Shown: positions 1-12,120, counted from the first letter of the stretch. The stretch is 64,000 nt of DNA from Undaria pinnatifida (GCA_012845835.1 JABAKD010000019.1:7522994-7586993), one strand, 5' to 3'. Numbers and translations: made by a program. Notes: generated by a model not told the origin, from the sequence alone.

Positions 1-700
1 AAATCGATATTTGTAAGTAGTTCTACAAGGGGCTTCGCCGACAACCTGTGCGGCCGCCGGTCGCAGACTCAATGCCAAGACATTGAGAGCGTGCGCTGCG
101 CACTCCACTCTGAGAAGTGTGTGGTGTGTAAATAGTTCATCAAGGGGCTTCGCCGACGACCTGTGCGGCCGCCGGTCGCAAACTCAATGGCAAGACATTG
201 AGAGCGTGCGCTGCGCATTCCACTCTGAGAAGTGTATGATGAACTTGATTTGTATCTGGTACGAGTATGTCTTCACAGTCTGTTGTTGAGCAATAACGGA
301 ATTCCTCAGGTAAGACGAACTTGCTGCATCCTCGGCACACGCACCCCGGGCGCATTATGTATAAGTCGACTTGCTCTTCATTCAGAACGTTCCCGAAAAT
401 AAAACGACCGTAAGATACATACGCGTGTACTCGAGTCTTGGTCACAACCCTGACACCCGCATTGTATGCTGTACAGCGCTGCCTACTCCGTGCGAGAGGT
501 TCAACGGCACCTCCTATGACATACCTTCGAGACTGACGCACAACTCAATAACAGAAAGCTAACAGCTGCGGTACCTGATAAATACGTGATACAACGTGCC
601 GCCGGTACGACTTAGCTGTCTTTTAGGTGTGTGTATCTTGGATACTGGTCACACAGATCCAACCCGCGTAGTATATGACTGCTCACAGCTTGTGATAGGT
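1..700 (-). repeat. Dispersed repeat, inverted copy of 14,960-15,500
   Basis: The reverse complement of this segment aligns in the same order with 14,960-15,500. Shared stretches include GTGAGCAGTCATATA, GGATCTGTGTGACCA and the block around CCTCTCGCA-GGAGTAG-CAG. Read from the minus strand near 410-500, and from the plus strand in the partner, both copies keep an open frame with similar residues (GG-VEPLA-SRQ-CTAY--GVR). This may be a relic of a coding element, but no family was recognised. The copy begins before the window. Confidence 0.75.
22..245. repeat. Two-unit tandem repeat, 118-bp period
   Basis: The string GGGGCTTCGCCGAC starts at about 28 and again at about 146. The sequence between them (GCGGCCGCCGGTCGCA, ACTCAATG-CAAGACATTGAG, CACTCTGAGAAGTGT) repeats almost exactly. 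A third, diverged, inverted copy is at 15,440-15,490. Confidence 0.9.
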
Positions 701-1760
701 ACTTTGTATGTATTGAATCATGATACATAGTACTGTACGTATCTTCAATACGTAGCCGACGCACGCATGCTGCTGCTGTATCTACGCGCATCCTGACCGG
801 TCTCAGGAGAACAAAAGGCGATAAAAAAGCTTAGTCCCGCGTGCATGTGCCATTTTTTTATTTCGAAACCCTCAACTGGCTGTCTACCATGTGATCGAGA
901 ATCGAGAACTTGCTGATGATCCATCTTCTTGAACAACAAAGGAAGGATGTGTTGATATTGCAACACGCACGGCAGCGTTGAACCTGCAGACAGGATTCTG
1001 ACCGCCATGTCCCGGTTACAAATAGCTGCAGCTGTATTCTATGACCTGAAGGTTTGGCGGTCATCGTACTCATGGTATGTTGACTCTACCTCGTGAAAGC
1101 GGGAGAATGCTAGCGTTTCCTTGCCGATTACCCGAAAAGCGTACATACGCGGCGAAAAATGTTAAGGCGGCCTAACTAGCTCCTCAGGCCACTGTTTATG
1201 GTACGCCGATATAGGCCATGGTTCTTGATCTTTACAAGATTCGCCTGAAGTAAGATCTATGTACACTGCATGGTGGAGACGAATATTGGTTCTGACAATT
1301 TCCATGATCGAAAAGTCCACCGAAAAGGAGTGTCCCGTCCCGATCTCAGGCTGAGATCGGGACAAGGTAGTTCTTCTCCACATGTTGTCTCGAGTATAGT
1401 CCGCAATTTTGCCCCCACGCGCACATACGCATGGAACAGCAGTAATTCGCGAAGATGCAGCAGCCCTGTGGGCCATTTGCCGAGCAGCTGCTGCTTGACC
1501 CTCGTGCATCTCGACCGCCATGGTCTGTAGTGTTTTGTGGCGCTGCGGCGCGTTTGTGTGTGATTCGGCTTTTCGAAATCGCACAACCACACGTCTAAAA
1601 AATGCCAACGAATATATTGAACATTGCTGCTAGCTTCTGCATCTAGAGTCGTTTTTACCATACACAGTTTGTAAATCTCATGTCGGCATCCTGATCTTTA
1701 GGCGGCGAAACGAATGTCAGGAACATCTGTGACCTGGGTCGGGGTACCATAAACAATGGC
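700..1760. other. Gene-free stretch
   Basis: Open frames on both strands overlap one another and none shows family-like sequence, splice context or consistent codon use. A perfect short hairpin CCCGATCTCAG/CTGAGATCGGG lies at 1,338-1,361. No gene is supported. Confidence 0.5.
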
Positions 1761-1990
1761 CTCAGCTCCGTAGAACGGTGCCATCACAGCTGCTGCTGTT
1801 CAACTGCGCAGCAACGTGGTACATGGATGAAACTGCTGCTGTAGCTCCGCCACAGCTGCTGCTGTACATATGCGGCATATGACGTGTAGATTGCTGTACA
1901 TGCTACACGTGCTGCTGCTGTAGTAGGTTACATGCGTATTAGAGCCTGGTATAGGGTAAAAACCTGGGGGGTATATGATATTGATATACA
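1760..1990 (-). repeat. Repeat fragments, inverted copies of 12,541-13,610
   Basis: The reverse complement of 1,765-1,810 matches 13,560-13,610 (shared AGCAGCAGCTGTGATGGCAC then TTCTACGG). The reverse complement of 1,928-1,950 matches 12,541-12,562 (shared ACCAGGCTCTAAT). The order is what one large inverted duplication would give, with the right-hand copy enlarged by the foldback element at 12,755-13,285. Confidence 0.6.
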
Positions 1991-2093
1991 CCCCCCGAAA
2001 AACATGACTAAGTGACATAAGTTGATATTGCTAGTCATGTCCGTATCAAGGTCACTTTTGGATATATCGCTATGAGATGTAAAGTATATGAGA

Positions 2094-2184
2094 TATGATA
2101 TCACCTGATATCTGACCTATATCACCTGATATCTGACCTATATCACCTGTTATCTGACGTGTATCACCAGATATTTGACCTACA
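2094..2184. repeat. Tandem repeat, about 22-bp unit
   Basis: Four imperfect units of ATATCACCTGATATCTGACC follow one another. Looser variants of the same AT-rich motif recur at 2,630-2,740. Confidence 0.9.
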
Positions 2185-2769
2185 TTGCGTGATTTTGTGT
2201 GTTCTCGACTGTATACATTGTTCTACACGTATAATCACTGCGGTTGGAACCTGTGCCACAACAGGTGAACCACTGACTCGGTTTCGACGATCTGTGCCCG
2301 TTATGTACGCAGTATGCATGTACGACACAGACTGGTAAACGCCCTTGCTCCGCGAGGGAACATTGCATGCACATTGCGGTGTGGTGTAATTTTCACGCAC
2401 AGCCTGGTTCATATGATACGATGGTATTTTGTTAATTGTTGCTGGCGTCCATAATACGATCCCCCGGATCCATGTCATAGGTCCGTAGGATATTATACCC
2501 CTTCCGTCGACTACAGTACAACGGTTAGGGTACATGATCCGCACCAAATATGTGTCCAAAAGATACAAGATACATAGTCCAGACAGCTCATTCGCCACGC
2601 TATATCGTATCGGATGGCTGTATCACATATTTCACCTGATGTACGCCGATATATCTCGTATGTCACCTGACATATCTAGGCATATATTTAACTTGATATC
2701 GGTTATGTATGTCATGTATACCATATATCATATCGCACTTTAGTCACCTTCCTGAAAAAAACTATATAT

Positions 2770-3340
2770 CGCAATTTGATATATTTTACAAGTTCTCCCT
2801 TCGGAGGTGATATGTATAGGAAGGCAGAATGCTACAAAGGCAGGATAAAAAATGAGCATAGAACCCAAACACTAAATAAACATAAATAAACGTAGCAGGC
2901 AACTGCAAAGTAGACAAAATTAAGAGAAAATAAGAGTGGCGAGCAGACCAAAAGAGGGTGACGCAAGAAAACAGAGCGAAACCATATACATGACGCAGTA
3001 GTGTTATTAATAGTAGTAGTTATAGCACAACAGCAAAACAGCAGTAGTAGCATCAACTAAGTAGGAGCACAGCAGAATCTTAAATCATAACAAGATGTGA
3101 TCGATACCACAAAATGATAATGAAGAGAGCAGTGTAGTAAGTGGACGATTATTGTTGTGCAAACACGAGTTTGAGTATGTGTTAATAGGTATAGTTTCGG
3201 GCTCCTACGCCAGCTTTTATTACAGTTACTATATGTGCTGCAACTGAGGCAAAACCCCCCAAAGAACTGTTAATATCAAAGTTGTATTTGTGTATAAAAA
3301 AAAAAGTAGACAGGAACATGTAGTAGAAGGTGATGTGAGG
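2770..3340 (+). repeat. Dispersed repeat, direct copy of 8,800-9,475
   Basis: Blocks shared in order with 8,800-9,475 are GTTCTCCCTTCG near the left, AGAGGGTGACGCAAGA in the middle and a CCCCCCAAA...CAAAGTTGTATTT block at the right. The two copies have diverged by many indels, and the right-hand copy carries extra sequence at about 9,090-9,350. No coding capacity is recognisable. Confidence 0.75.
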
Positions 3341-3820
3341 GCAGACGGCTCAAGACCTACCACTACTACTACTGCTGACGAAAATGTAGAACTGCCGTGG
3401 AAGTAGCACAGTTATTATTTGTACTATGAGAGAATGGGAGCAGCGCAAAAAAAATGTTCCCTTCGGAGAGGGTTCGTAGCGATTAGACGAAGAAGGCCAT
3501 GAAAAAAAGCTCTCGCACGATGCGTGCAGGTAAAAATACGTCCAAATCCAATTGCACATGAAAAAAGGTATTATGATACCACCAATCAATACAAGGGCTC
3601 CGCATGGGTGCCGGCATACGCCGGCGCCCATGCTTCGGGTAGGGCAGGGCAGCACTTCGAATTGTTCGATTCAATACTTGGTATAGTAAAAAAAATCACT
3701 ACACACAATCGTAGTCTGCGCGTACAGTATTTAAGGTAATACCAAGAGTTCGATATAGACTAACAATCATAACAATGTACTACTATTAATAACTACCGTT
3801 TGTTAAGTGAATCCGCCAAA
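3340..3820. other. Gene-free stretch
   Basis: AT-rich sequence with a small GC hairpin at about 3,607-3,640 (GGGTGCCGGCATACGCCGGC...). Nothing else was recognised. Confidence 0.4.
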
Positions 3821-3959
3821 TGGAAATAATGTCTTGCCAAGTTTTATTTTATCAACCTCTCCATACATCAAGATCCGAAAAATAACTGCAGAGTACCGTT
3901 CAAAATACCAAATTCTGCGCGCTTCTCGCTTGGACGGCGGCCTTCTGAACAAAGTGATT

Positions 3960-4250
3960 TGACCGAGAAATGCTACAGCCCTGCCCACTGAGCTATACTT
4001 GATCACTTGACTCAGTAGCTCAGTGGGTAGTGCTACTATATATATGTTGAACTACCAAAATAACCATTCATAATGTCGTTAGCGCGCACGCTTTAAAAAA
4101 AAAAAATGAAGTCGGTGAGAATCGAACTCACGACACATAGCACTACCCACTGTCACTTGACTCAGTAACATATATGATCTGGGTGAGAATCGTACTCACG
4201 ACACATCCTTCGTTGGTTATATAGCACTACACCCACTGAGCCGAAAGGAA
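3960..4250. repeat. tRNA-like fragments (degenerate SINEs or tRNA pseudogenes)
   Basis: TAGCTCAGTGGGTAGTGCTA at about 4,016 (plus) is a near-perfect tRNA D-arm/A-box, and a second lies inverted at about 3,975-3,998. On the minus strand, T-arm/B-box sequences GTGAGTTCGATTCTCAC (about 4,110-4,128) and GTGAGTACGATTCTCAC (about 4,180-4,198) each follow an A-box-like GTGGGT-TAGTGCTAT. The first is followed downstream on its own strand by a long T run (4,096-4,107), like a Pol III terminator. None has a pairing acceptor stem and the first lacks an anticodon arm, so these are not functional tRNA genes. Confidence 0.65.
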
Positions 4251-4449
4251 ACGACACACAGCAGTAGTAGCTACGACAGGGCAAGCGCTTCGAGGCGGCC
4301 ATGAAAAAAGCATCGTCGGGAAGAAATTTAGATCCCAATTTGGAAATGACACCAATTTGAAAATGTTGTCCCTTATTCATTCGTTCAAGCTCCACATATG
4401 TATGCAAAGATCCAAGAATAACTCGGACGTACGATATACTGCCCAAAAT

Positions 4450-4830
4450 ACAAAAAACAAACGCGCTTCTCGCTAGTCTCGCTCAGCGTCTATCCGCATT
4501 CACGTCGATGTGCGGAACGGGTACGGCAGGGCAAGGGGCGTTGGAGCCGCCCCCCGAAGACGGCGCTCGAACGAAGCTATTCGACCGAGAATTCCAGTTC
4601 CGAGGATCACATACTCCTCCTGCAGACGTTGTTTGCGTAATAAGGTCGCGCAAAAAAACGGTTTTGAGCCTATCTATATCAGGTTGACGTGCAGACCAAG
4701 CACACTCAAAATGAGAAACATTTCAAGAGCACCAAATGCAATAATATAAAAAGATGAATTAGAGCGATCTACTACTTGTATAACACGCGTTCTTCTGGGC
4801 GTATCATGTTCGTCTTGCAGCCTTTCTAAT
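4450..4830 (+). repeat. Dispersed repeat family A, copy 1
   Basis: Contains GGGGCGTTGGAGCCGCC followed by CCCCGAAGACGGCGCTCGAA, then CTCCTGCAGACGTT and a tail around TGACGTGCAGACCAAGCAC. The first half recurs at 6,800-7,320 and the second half at 6,448-6,650. No open frame is conserved between copies, so this looks non-coding. Confidence 0.8.
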
Positions 4831-5750
4831 CTTCTTGCATGACATTCTTCACAACTACTCGCAATTTCCCGTGTTTTATTCGTTCAAGCCCTGCAGACGT
4901 CAAGCAAAACAACCGCAATTTGGCTAGTTACTTGCATAATAGGTCGCGCAAAAAGCCTTGGCCTATTGGGTCAAAGCCTACTAACTGAGCTCGCAATTAT
5001 TTACGCGGTCGCAATTCGGCTGGTCATTTGCCATGTACTTTATCTAAGGATTTTTTTATTTGTTTATGAAGGGTGTCCGTCTAGAATTTTAATTCCTAAA
5101 TAAAGTTGTATCCCCGCCTTCGTTCCCGGCCGCAGGGGACGTTTCGCAGATTTCGTACGTAGTATATACGTGTACGAAAAGCTCGTCATCGCTCACGCGT
5201 TATTTGTTTATTTCTTTTTGTAGGGTGTTTAGCCCAAATCGAAATTTGAACATAGCATACCCGTCGGTAGTAAAAACAAAAAATGAAGTTATTCCGTCTG
5301 GCGCTGCAGAAATTTTGAAGTTTTGTTTGAGATTAAGATCTTCGCGAAAAGCGAACCGAAGGTCGTTCGATTTAAAATGAGTTACAGACGCTATCTGTTG
5401 TAAGGACCAATCTCGTATATCGCGTTGTGTACCGAAAACATCGTTGCTGCCGTTGTTGTGTTCCTGAGTGTGTGATTTGGTAAGGCGAGCCCTCCAGAGG
5501 CGCCGGACCCGATCGCAGCACAGCAACGTACATCACAGCAGAGTACGGTAAACCTTCTCCGCACGGCCTGCGTTTCCTCGTTTCCCCACGCTCTGCCGCT
5601 CTCGTCCCAGCATATAGTGACCAAGAAAGAAAAAAGCCGTCAGAAACAGCGCAGCAAGAGGCTGTGCAAGCTTTATGTGCGTACGCGAGTACTCGTATTT
5701 TCTTATACCGGTAGCATGGTGACGATCATGTAGAAGGGCTCACGGCAAAA
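4830..5750. other. Gene-free stretch
   Basis: Contains fragments of repeat family A (GTCGCGCAAAAAG, CCTGCAGACGTCAAGCAAAA). The open frames near 5,200-5,620 on the minus strand look like chance frames. No gene is supported. Confidence 0.4.
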
Positions 5751-5970
5751 ATGCGGCTTCCGACACACTACACGATGAGCAGAGACAGAGACAGGAAAAG
5801 AAGAAGCACCAGACAGAAAGACGGGCGAGTCTCTGATCCTCAGAGTAGCTATACCCGGCGACCACAGCTCTCTTATTCTTCCTGTCTGTCTCGTCGGAGC
5901 GGGCCGAGGTCATCTATCTGCTGGCAGCCACAATTCTGTACAGAGCTGCAGCACATACTGCTGCTGCGGT

Positions 5971-6013
5971 CTGCTGGCTGTTGCTGCTGCTGCTGCTGCT
6001 GCTGCTAGCTGTG
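5971..6013. repeat. (CTG)n trinucleotide run
   Basis: About nine nearly uninterrupted GCT/CTG units followed by GCTGCTGCG. Shorter CAG/CTG runs recur across the window (8,310-8,340, 9,595-9,630, 19,377-19,390, 26,920-26,990, 29,080-29,110). The nearby open frames owe their length to this run. Confidence 0.95.
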
Positions 6014-6447
6014 CTGCTGCGATGGGTCCCGCAAACGGCAAGGTCAACGAACAAGAAAGGCACAAACACGCAGGGAATCCGCCACCGCCACATCACCAGC
6101 CCCCCCCCTCACCATGGCATAGCTCGGCCAAACGCCTATCACGCCGACGAGGGCCGTGTCGGCACGCACCGTCTTGCACGAAGGTCAAGCGATGCTGCGC
6201 GGTAATGAGTCACAAGCCAGCGTGTTTTCTTGCTCTGTTTTCCCAGCGCCTACACAGTATTTGTCAGGTGTACTTGACCAACCACAGAGATGATTAAAGG
6301 GTCGGGGAGACGTTGACCAACCGTATAACGTGGTCGTTGTCTAATTCGGCTCTATGTGTATATTTTTTGGCTCTACGTAAATTCGTAAATCAGATATGAT
6401 GTTTTCATGTGCGTATTCACCCGAAGTTATGCACATTCTCCACAACT

Positions 6448-6660
6448 CCTCCTGCAGACGTTACTTGCGTAATAAGGTCGCGCAAAAACGATTTTGAGCC
6501 TGTATCAGGCTTACGTGCAGACCAAGCACGCCCGAAATAAGAAACACTTCAACAGCACCAAACGCAACAATATAAAAATACGAATTAGAGCGATATACTA
6601 CTGATATTGTAACACGCGCTCAAGCCCTGCAGACGTCAAGCAAAACAAACGCTCGAGAGT
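6448..6660 (+). repeat. Dispersed repeat family A, copy 2 (right half)
   Basis: From CTCCTGCAGACGTTACTTGC to the AATTAGAGCGATATACTACT block this repeats 4,617-4,780 with scattered substitutions. Confidence 0.85.
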
Positions 6661-6799
6661 ATACCACCGCAAAATTCAAAACTTTAGCAACTACCTACCG
6701 TATGGAAATGATGCCAATTTTGGAAATTATCCAGACGCTGCAGACGTTATGATACAACCGAAGTCGCAAGATTACCTCATCAAAATACAATATTTTTGC

Positions 6800-7320
6800 A
6801 ACTTTTCCCTTGTCTCGCTCAGCATCCATCCGCGTTCACGTCGAGGCGCCCAACGGATAAGGAAGGGCAAGGGGCGTTGTAGCCGCCCCCCAAAGACTCT
6901 TACGCGTTGGAGCCGCCCCCCGAAGACTTTTACGTGTTTCATTCGCTCAAGCCCTGCAGACGTCAAGCAAAACAAACAAACGCTCAAGCCCTGCAGACGT
7001 CAAGCAAAACACACGCTCGAGAGTATGCCATCGCAAAATTCGAAACATTAGCAACTACCGTTTGCAAATGATGCCAATTTCGTAAGTCATCCAGGCGCTG
7101 CAGACGTCAAGATACAACCAAAATCTCCGGAATTCCTACTCGAAATGCAATGTTTTCGCAACTGCCCGCTTGTCTCGCTCGGCATCCGTCCGCGTTCACG
7201 TCGAGGTGCGGAACGGATACGGCAGGGCGAGGGGCGTTTTTGAGCCGCCCCCCGAAGACGGCGCTCGAACGAATCTATTTGACCGAGAATTCCAGTTCCG
7301 CGAATCGCATACTGAGGCCG
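6800..7320 (+). repeat. Dispersed repeat family A, tandem copies 3 and 4 (left half)
   Basis: Two successive copies start at TGTCTCGCTC (about 6,810 and 7,171). Each carries the CATCCGCGTTCACGTCGAGG block and the AGCCGCCCCCC-AAGAC block, which is itself duplicated within the first copy (about 6,880 and 6,910). Between them are repeats of AAGCCCTGCAGACGTCAAGC. Confidence 0.85.
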
Positions 7321-7329
7321 AGACGAAAA

Positions 7330-7800
7330 AACTCCTGACCGAATCCCCGAAAAAAAGAATGATCATATATATATATATATTTATTTAGGTGCAGAAGAGC
7401 GTGACGCAAGAGTAAAAACGCGTACTACCGTTTTTTCGTGCGTGTACTTTGCCTGTTTACGTAGCGAGAAGAGTGTTCCATCGTCCCGATCGACCCTGTT
7501 TTATAACGATGTCTGAATGTTTTTTATTCACAATAGTAGGAGCACAAAACCTATCACTTTTTGTTTTATGCACTGCAACAGCAGTATAGTAGCTCGAGCT
7601 GTCCAGCTTCCTTGATATCTCGTACCTGGTACTGTATAATACAGCCACTATATAGCTGTCAGATTTTGTCCCCCTCAGAAACGGGTTTTATAGTTTCCGC
7701 TCACAGACTGCCTAACATCACCCTGTTGACCCTGACAGCTACACTGTAGTTGCTAGGGGAGTCACCGACCTATATCCTTAATGAGGACACACAACCTGTA
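7330..7800. other. Gene-free stretch
   Basis: A short (AT)n run lies at about 7,366-7,380. No exon-like sequence was recognised. Confidence 0.4.
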
Positions 7801-7875
7801 ATACGCGCGATCGGAGTATCACACACCGCTTGCAAAGATGAGTTTCGACAAAATATTCGATCTCACAGCTGGAGT
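7800..7875 (-). repeat. Short dispersed repeat B, copy 1
   Basis: The reverse complement contains CTGTGAGATCGA, ACTCATCTTTGCAAGCGG and GTGATACTCCGATCGCGCG. The same three blocks occur in the same order at 45,880-45,962 and 51,468-51,548 (plus). A partial copy lies at 9,990-10,040 (minus). Confidence 0.75.
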
Positions 7876-7879
7876 GTAT

Positions 7880-8800
7880 TTTTATTATTTTTATTTTTTT
7901 AATATATCATACGGCCGTACGTAGCGCATACACACTTCAAATGGCGGAGAAAGAAAATAGAAGATAAAAAATAACAAAAGAATAAAAAAATCATCAGCAA
8001 CGCAGCAAGCAATCCTCGTGCGTAACCAGTCGAACAAAAAAACAAAAATATACTCCGGAGTATATTCTTTGTCGGAGCAGCCACAGACCGGGGAGAAATC
8101 CAGAAGTGCTAATAATTCTGACATGGGGAGGAGTGTGGTATCGCTTTCTCCTGTTGCTGTCGAGTACCCCTGGCTTGCTTCCTTGGGCCCATCCAGAATA
8201 GAGAACGCAACGCCCAATCACTCGAGCTTTTGAGGAGAACACTGGCCCAAACGTCGCGCCAAAGCGATTGGCGATCTGAAAGAGCCTGGGACAGCGGGCG
8301 CAGTAGTCGAGCAGCAGTAGTAGCAGCAAGCAGCAGCAGGCAAGCAGAAAGGGAGCAAACGACCAAAGCAGGACCGTTCCGCGTCCCCCCATGATTTTTT
8401 CTTCGTGCGATGATGTCTGGCACTGCGTCAAGGTCGAGGTTTGCTTCGCGGTATGTACCTGCTGCCCGGTGCAGGTATCTCAGAAAGCATGGAACACCTC
8501 TAGCAGGAGGCAGCAGGAGTAGCAACAACAGCGGCAGCAGGCAGGCAGACCAGCACCAACCGCTTCTCCCCTTCTGTGACATGACAAAAAATATTGCTGA
8601 CGAGCTAGCCTAACTACTTGTTGACGCAGTAAACTGACGCCACCGTCTCTCCGTGGTCTAACAAACTGGTCCTGAAAGCAGCTCCCCAAAAGCTAGAAGC
8701 TAACAGCTGTTCCCACGAAAAATCCCTGGTGCTGGCCACTCACAGTCGCTGGTTAGCGAAAAGTTCGGGGAAGGGCTCGGCGAGCGACCGACCGCGCCAG
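7880..8800. other. Gene-free stretch with CAG-rich patches
   Basis: A minus-strand frame (7,994-8,431) encodes a leucine/cysteine-rich segment after an internal methionine, but this comes from the CAG-rich patch at about 8,310-8,345. No homology or splice structure was recognised. Confidence 0.35.
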
Positions 8801-9475
8801 GCGAGTTTATATTTTTTAATACATGTTCTCCCTTCGTAGGGGAAAAATAAGGAGGCGGAATACGAGGCAGAGAATAGGAAGTGAGCGAAAAAACGAAAAA
8901 CACTAAACATAACGTAGAAGGGAACGGCAAGGCAGACAGTTAAGAAAAGCAAGAGAGGGTGACGCAAGAGAAGAGAGCGAAAGCATTTATGTGAGACGCA
9001 ATACATTACTTGATTAAGTACTCGCGTTGATGGTAGTTGTAGTATTAGTGCTAGCACAAGCACGAAGCAGCACAGTCACACACTAAAAAGCGGTGTGCAA
9101 CGAATCTCGAATTACAGTGGGGGACTCCCAGTAGCGCCGGTTGAATAGTGCCACTGTTCTCTGTAATGCCGGCAAAAGTAGCACGCCTGGAGCTCTTCAT
9201 ACAACCAAAATATGTATGGCAGCTCTAGTCTCGTGGTGCGGGGCCGCACCACGGCCTCCGGTCCTTGGTGCGCTTCGCACACCACCACCCGGAAGCAGTA
9301 TACTACCAGACAGTGGTGGTTTCTGTCGTAAATAATAGCATAGTAGTGCCGAGGAAATAGTTTGCTGCGGTGCAAATATTTGGGGCAAAAGCCCCCCAAA
9401 AAGTGTTCATACAATATTCAAAGTTGTATTTTATTAGAGTTGTATTTGCATCAAAAAGGTAAACAGGAACATCAT
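8800..9475 (+). repeat. Dispersed repeat, direct copy of 2,770-3,340
   Basis: Partner of 2,770-3,340 (shared GTTCTCCCTTCG, GAGAGGGTGACGCAAGAGAA, and the GCAAAAGCCCCCCAAAAAG block). An extra segment at about 9,090-9,350 begins with AATTACAGTGGGGG-CTCCCA, which recurs at 60,000-60,020. Confidence 0.7.
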
Positions 9476-9479
9476 CTGC

Positions 9480-10950
9480 ACTAGTTTGGAGTCCCCAACT
9501 GACTTACAAAAACACAAGACCGCAGGAAACACACCCGCGCATCATGCACGACAGCTAAAGCATTGGCCAGCTACAGACGGGCGTATAGCAGCGAGGCACC
9601 AGCAGTAGTAGCACCAACAGCAGCAGCAGGCAAGCAGAGCAGAGCAACAGCTCCCCCCCTCCTGATGTATGGCGAGGTTGGTGTTGTGAGAGGTATCGAG
9701 CGATGTCAGCTGATAACAAATTGTTATAGTATTCTGTATGCGTACTCTTGCCCATATTAAAGTCCCCCGGGGGGAGAAAAACAAAATGAACCGCCTACCA
9801 TACATATGATAAAGCAGTATAGCGGAAACTACAGTAATACATTTGTAAAATAAATGTGATGTTTTACCTAGCTCAAAAATTCCCCACATAAAGTATAAAT
9901 ACCAATACTTACCATTATAGTGGACAAAAAATAAGACACCTCCCAATCAAAACTCACTTATATAGTATATTACGAGTACCAACAACGCAGCTTGCAAAGA
10001 TGAGTATTGACCTGAAATTCGTCAAACTCACGGCTGACGTCCTTGAAAATTAGTTATAAAATTGTTGACCATGCTCGTACGTTTTCTTTCGCTTGCTCAA
10101 CGGGCTAGTAAGCCAAAAGACTGCTCGTGCTACTCGGGCAAGCTAGTCGGGCCAAGAAGTGAAAAAAGCTAGTCGTCTGAATGGCAAGAAGCTAAAAGCA
10201 AGAAGCTAGTCGGTCCAAGAGCTCTGAACGAAAGAGACTAGTCGAACCAAAAAGCCCCGTGAAGACCAGCCCGCCTGGGCTGCTCGTGTCGGCCACCCTC
10301 GACGAATTTATATACAGTAATATATCATACAAGGTTCCCCTCCGGGAAGTGCCTAAGGGAGTGGCGCAAGAACGAAACCCAAGCATCCAACATCTGACCG
10401 TCTGTGGGCAAATAAATAAGATGTACCTGGTGGTAGTCAAAACTATGTTCTTGTCCGCAGCTCGAGAAGCGGAGTGTGGGGAGGCGCCCTCCCGGGTACG
10501 GTTCGCTCTCTCCCCGTCGTGGTGGAGAACCGTAAAAAAGTGGTAATCCCATGAGTACGTGTCCAGCGCCAGTACTCGTACGATGGGGACTTTTTATACG
10601 GGCGACTCTTATTATGCAGCAAAATTTGTGTGGTAAAAAATAAAAGGACGAATAGGTGGATTCTCAACCGGCAAAAAAACGAAATCAGCAGTTGTTCCGT
10701 GCGCCGTCTTTGTATCGTGGTTTTGATGTTTTTTCTTTGTTTCCTGTTTCGTATGGAAATCAGCAATTTCATAATAAGTAGACTACTCTTCGTGTCTTGT
10801 TGAGCCAGATATTGACAATCACGACGAGTGATACACGCCAGGATGGGTAATCATCCCCCTTCACCACCAGTTCGTCGCAGAGAGTGCGCGGAATGAGGAA
10901 CTGTAGGGCTTCTATTGTCGCTGAGACAGAGAAGCCCTTTCTCATGGAGC
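9480..10950. other. Gene-free stretch
   Basis: Contains a fragment of short repeat B at 9,990-10,040 and an imperfect array of CTAGTCG/AAGCTAG motifs at 10,100-10,250. Nothing else was recognised. Confidence 0.4.
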
Positions 10951-10953
10951 ATC

Positions 10954-12120
10954 AGCGCCTATATCCACTGCTATTTGCTTTTGAGATTCAAGAAAAATTA
11001 CGCTGGATTGTTTTGATCGTCGTCCGATCCAAAATCGTCCCCTCGTGGAGACGAAAGCAACTCGCCTCAGCATAGCGAGGACTCGCCACGCGCACGTACA
11101 TGGTGTATCCTACTGCTGCTGTGCGGCAAGGTTGTACACGTAGCGTTGTGCTGTCCTCATGTTGTCTGGTCCCTGTCATCTGTGGTGTAAGCAAAATCTC
11201 CGACCCATAACATTTCCTCTCTGTTATGTACGTAAAAATACAGTATATTTGGACGTAAATGTAACGGTGGGGTGGTATATAAATTAGAACTTAAAAGGTT
11301 CCTATATTACCGCCAAAATTGACGCGATCTATGGACATGCAATCAATGGAGATGCGCACGAAGCGGCAGCACAGCGGAACTATGGAGTATGGTGGGGTGA
11401 CAAATGGCAGGTGGGGTGACAAATGGCACGCTCCGATCAAACAATCAGCTTCTACAACAGCAGCCACACGCGCATAGGGTTACAGGCTGCTGATGCTAGG
11501 GGGCTGGACCGCTGCTGGGCAGCAGGATCGTAGCATGGTGCCATTAGCGCCTATATCTACTGCTGTGCTTTTTAAGAGTAAAAAAAAATTACGCTGGATT
11601 GTTTTGATCGTCGTCCGATTTAAAATCGTCCCCTCGTGGAGACGAAAGCAACTCGCCTCAGCATAGAGAGGACTCGCCACGCGCATGTGCATGATGTGTC
11701 CAACTACTGCTCCTGTGCGGTAGGGTTGTACACGTAGCGTTGTGCCGTCCTCATGTTTGGTACCTGTCATCTGTGGCATGAGAAAAATCTCCGACACAAA
11801 ACAATACCCCTCTGTGACGTACGTAATACGGAAAAATATTGCGTCTTTGGACGTAAATGTAAGTATGGGTTTGTATATTAATTAAAATCAAAACGTATAT
11901 TATATTACCGACCAAATTGACGCGATCTATGGACATGCAATGGAGATGCGCCCCAAGCGGCAGCACACCAGAAAGATGGGGTATGGTGGGGTGGCAAACG
12001 CCACGCTCCGATAAAAAAATCAGCCACTACAACAGCAGCAGCACGCGCATAGAGTTAGTTGCAGGCTGCTGCTGCCAGGGGGCTGGACTGCTGCTGGGCG
12101 GCAGGATCGTAGCGTGGTGC
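10954..12120. repeat. Large tandem duplication, 592-bp period
   Basis: Unit 1 is 10,954-11,545 and unit 2 is 11,546-12,120. Both start AGCGCCTATAT and include AAATTACGCTGGATTGTTTT, CGTCCCCTCGTGGAGACGAA, GTTGTACACGTAGCGTTGTG, GACGCGATCTATGGACATGC and GGATCGTAGC in the same order. Unit 1 has an additional small duplication of GGTGGGGTGACAAATGGCA. Similar minus-strand frames in both units (sharing ASCFRLHEGTI) end in stops and are not recognised. Confidence 0.95.

Noticed and set aside
1162-1661. Overlapping 130-150 codon frames on the minus strand
   Set aside because: Two frames overlap almost completely and neither has family-like sequence or splice signals.
4100-4250. Candidate tRNA genes
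   Set aside because: Good T-arms and D-arms are present but acceptor stems do not pair and an anticodon arm is missing in one, so I list them only as tRNA-like repeats.
7994-8582. Minus-strand frames with leucine/cysteine-rich 'signal peptide'
   Set aside because: The hydrophobic run is the translation of a CAG/GCA-rich patch, and no downstream domain was found.
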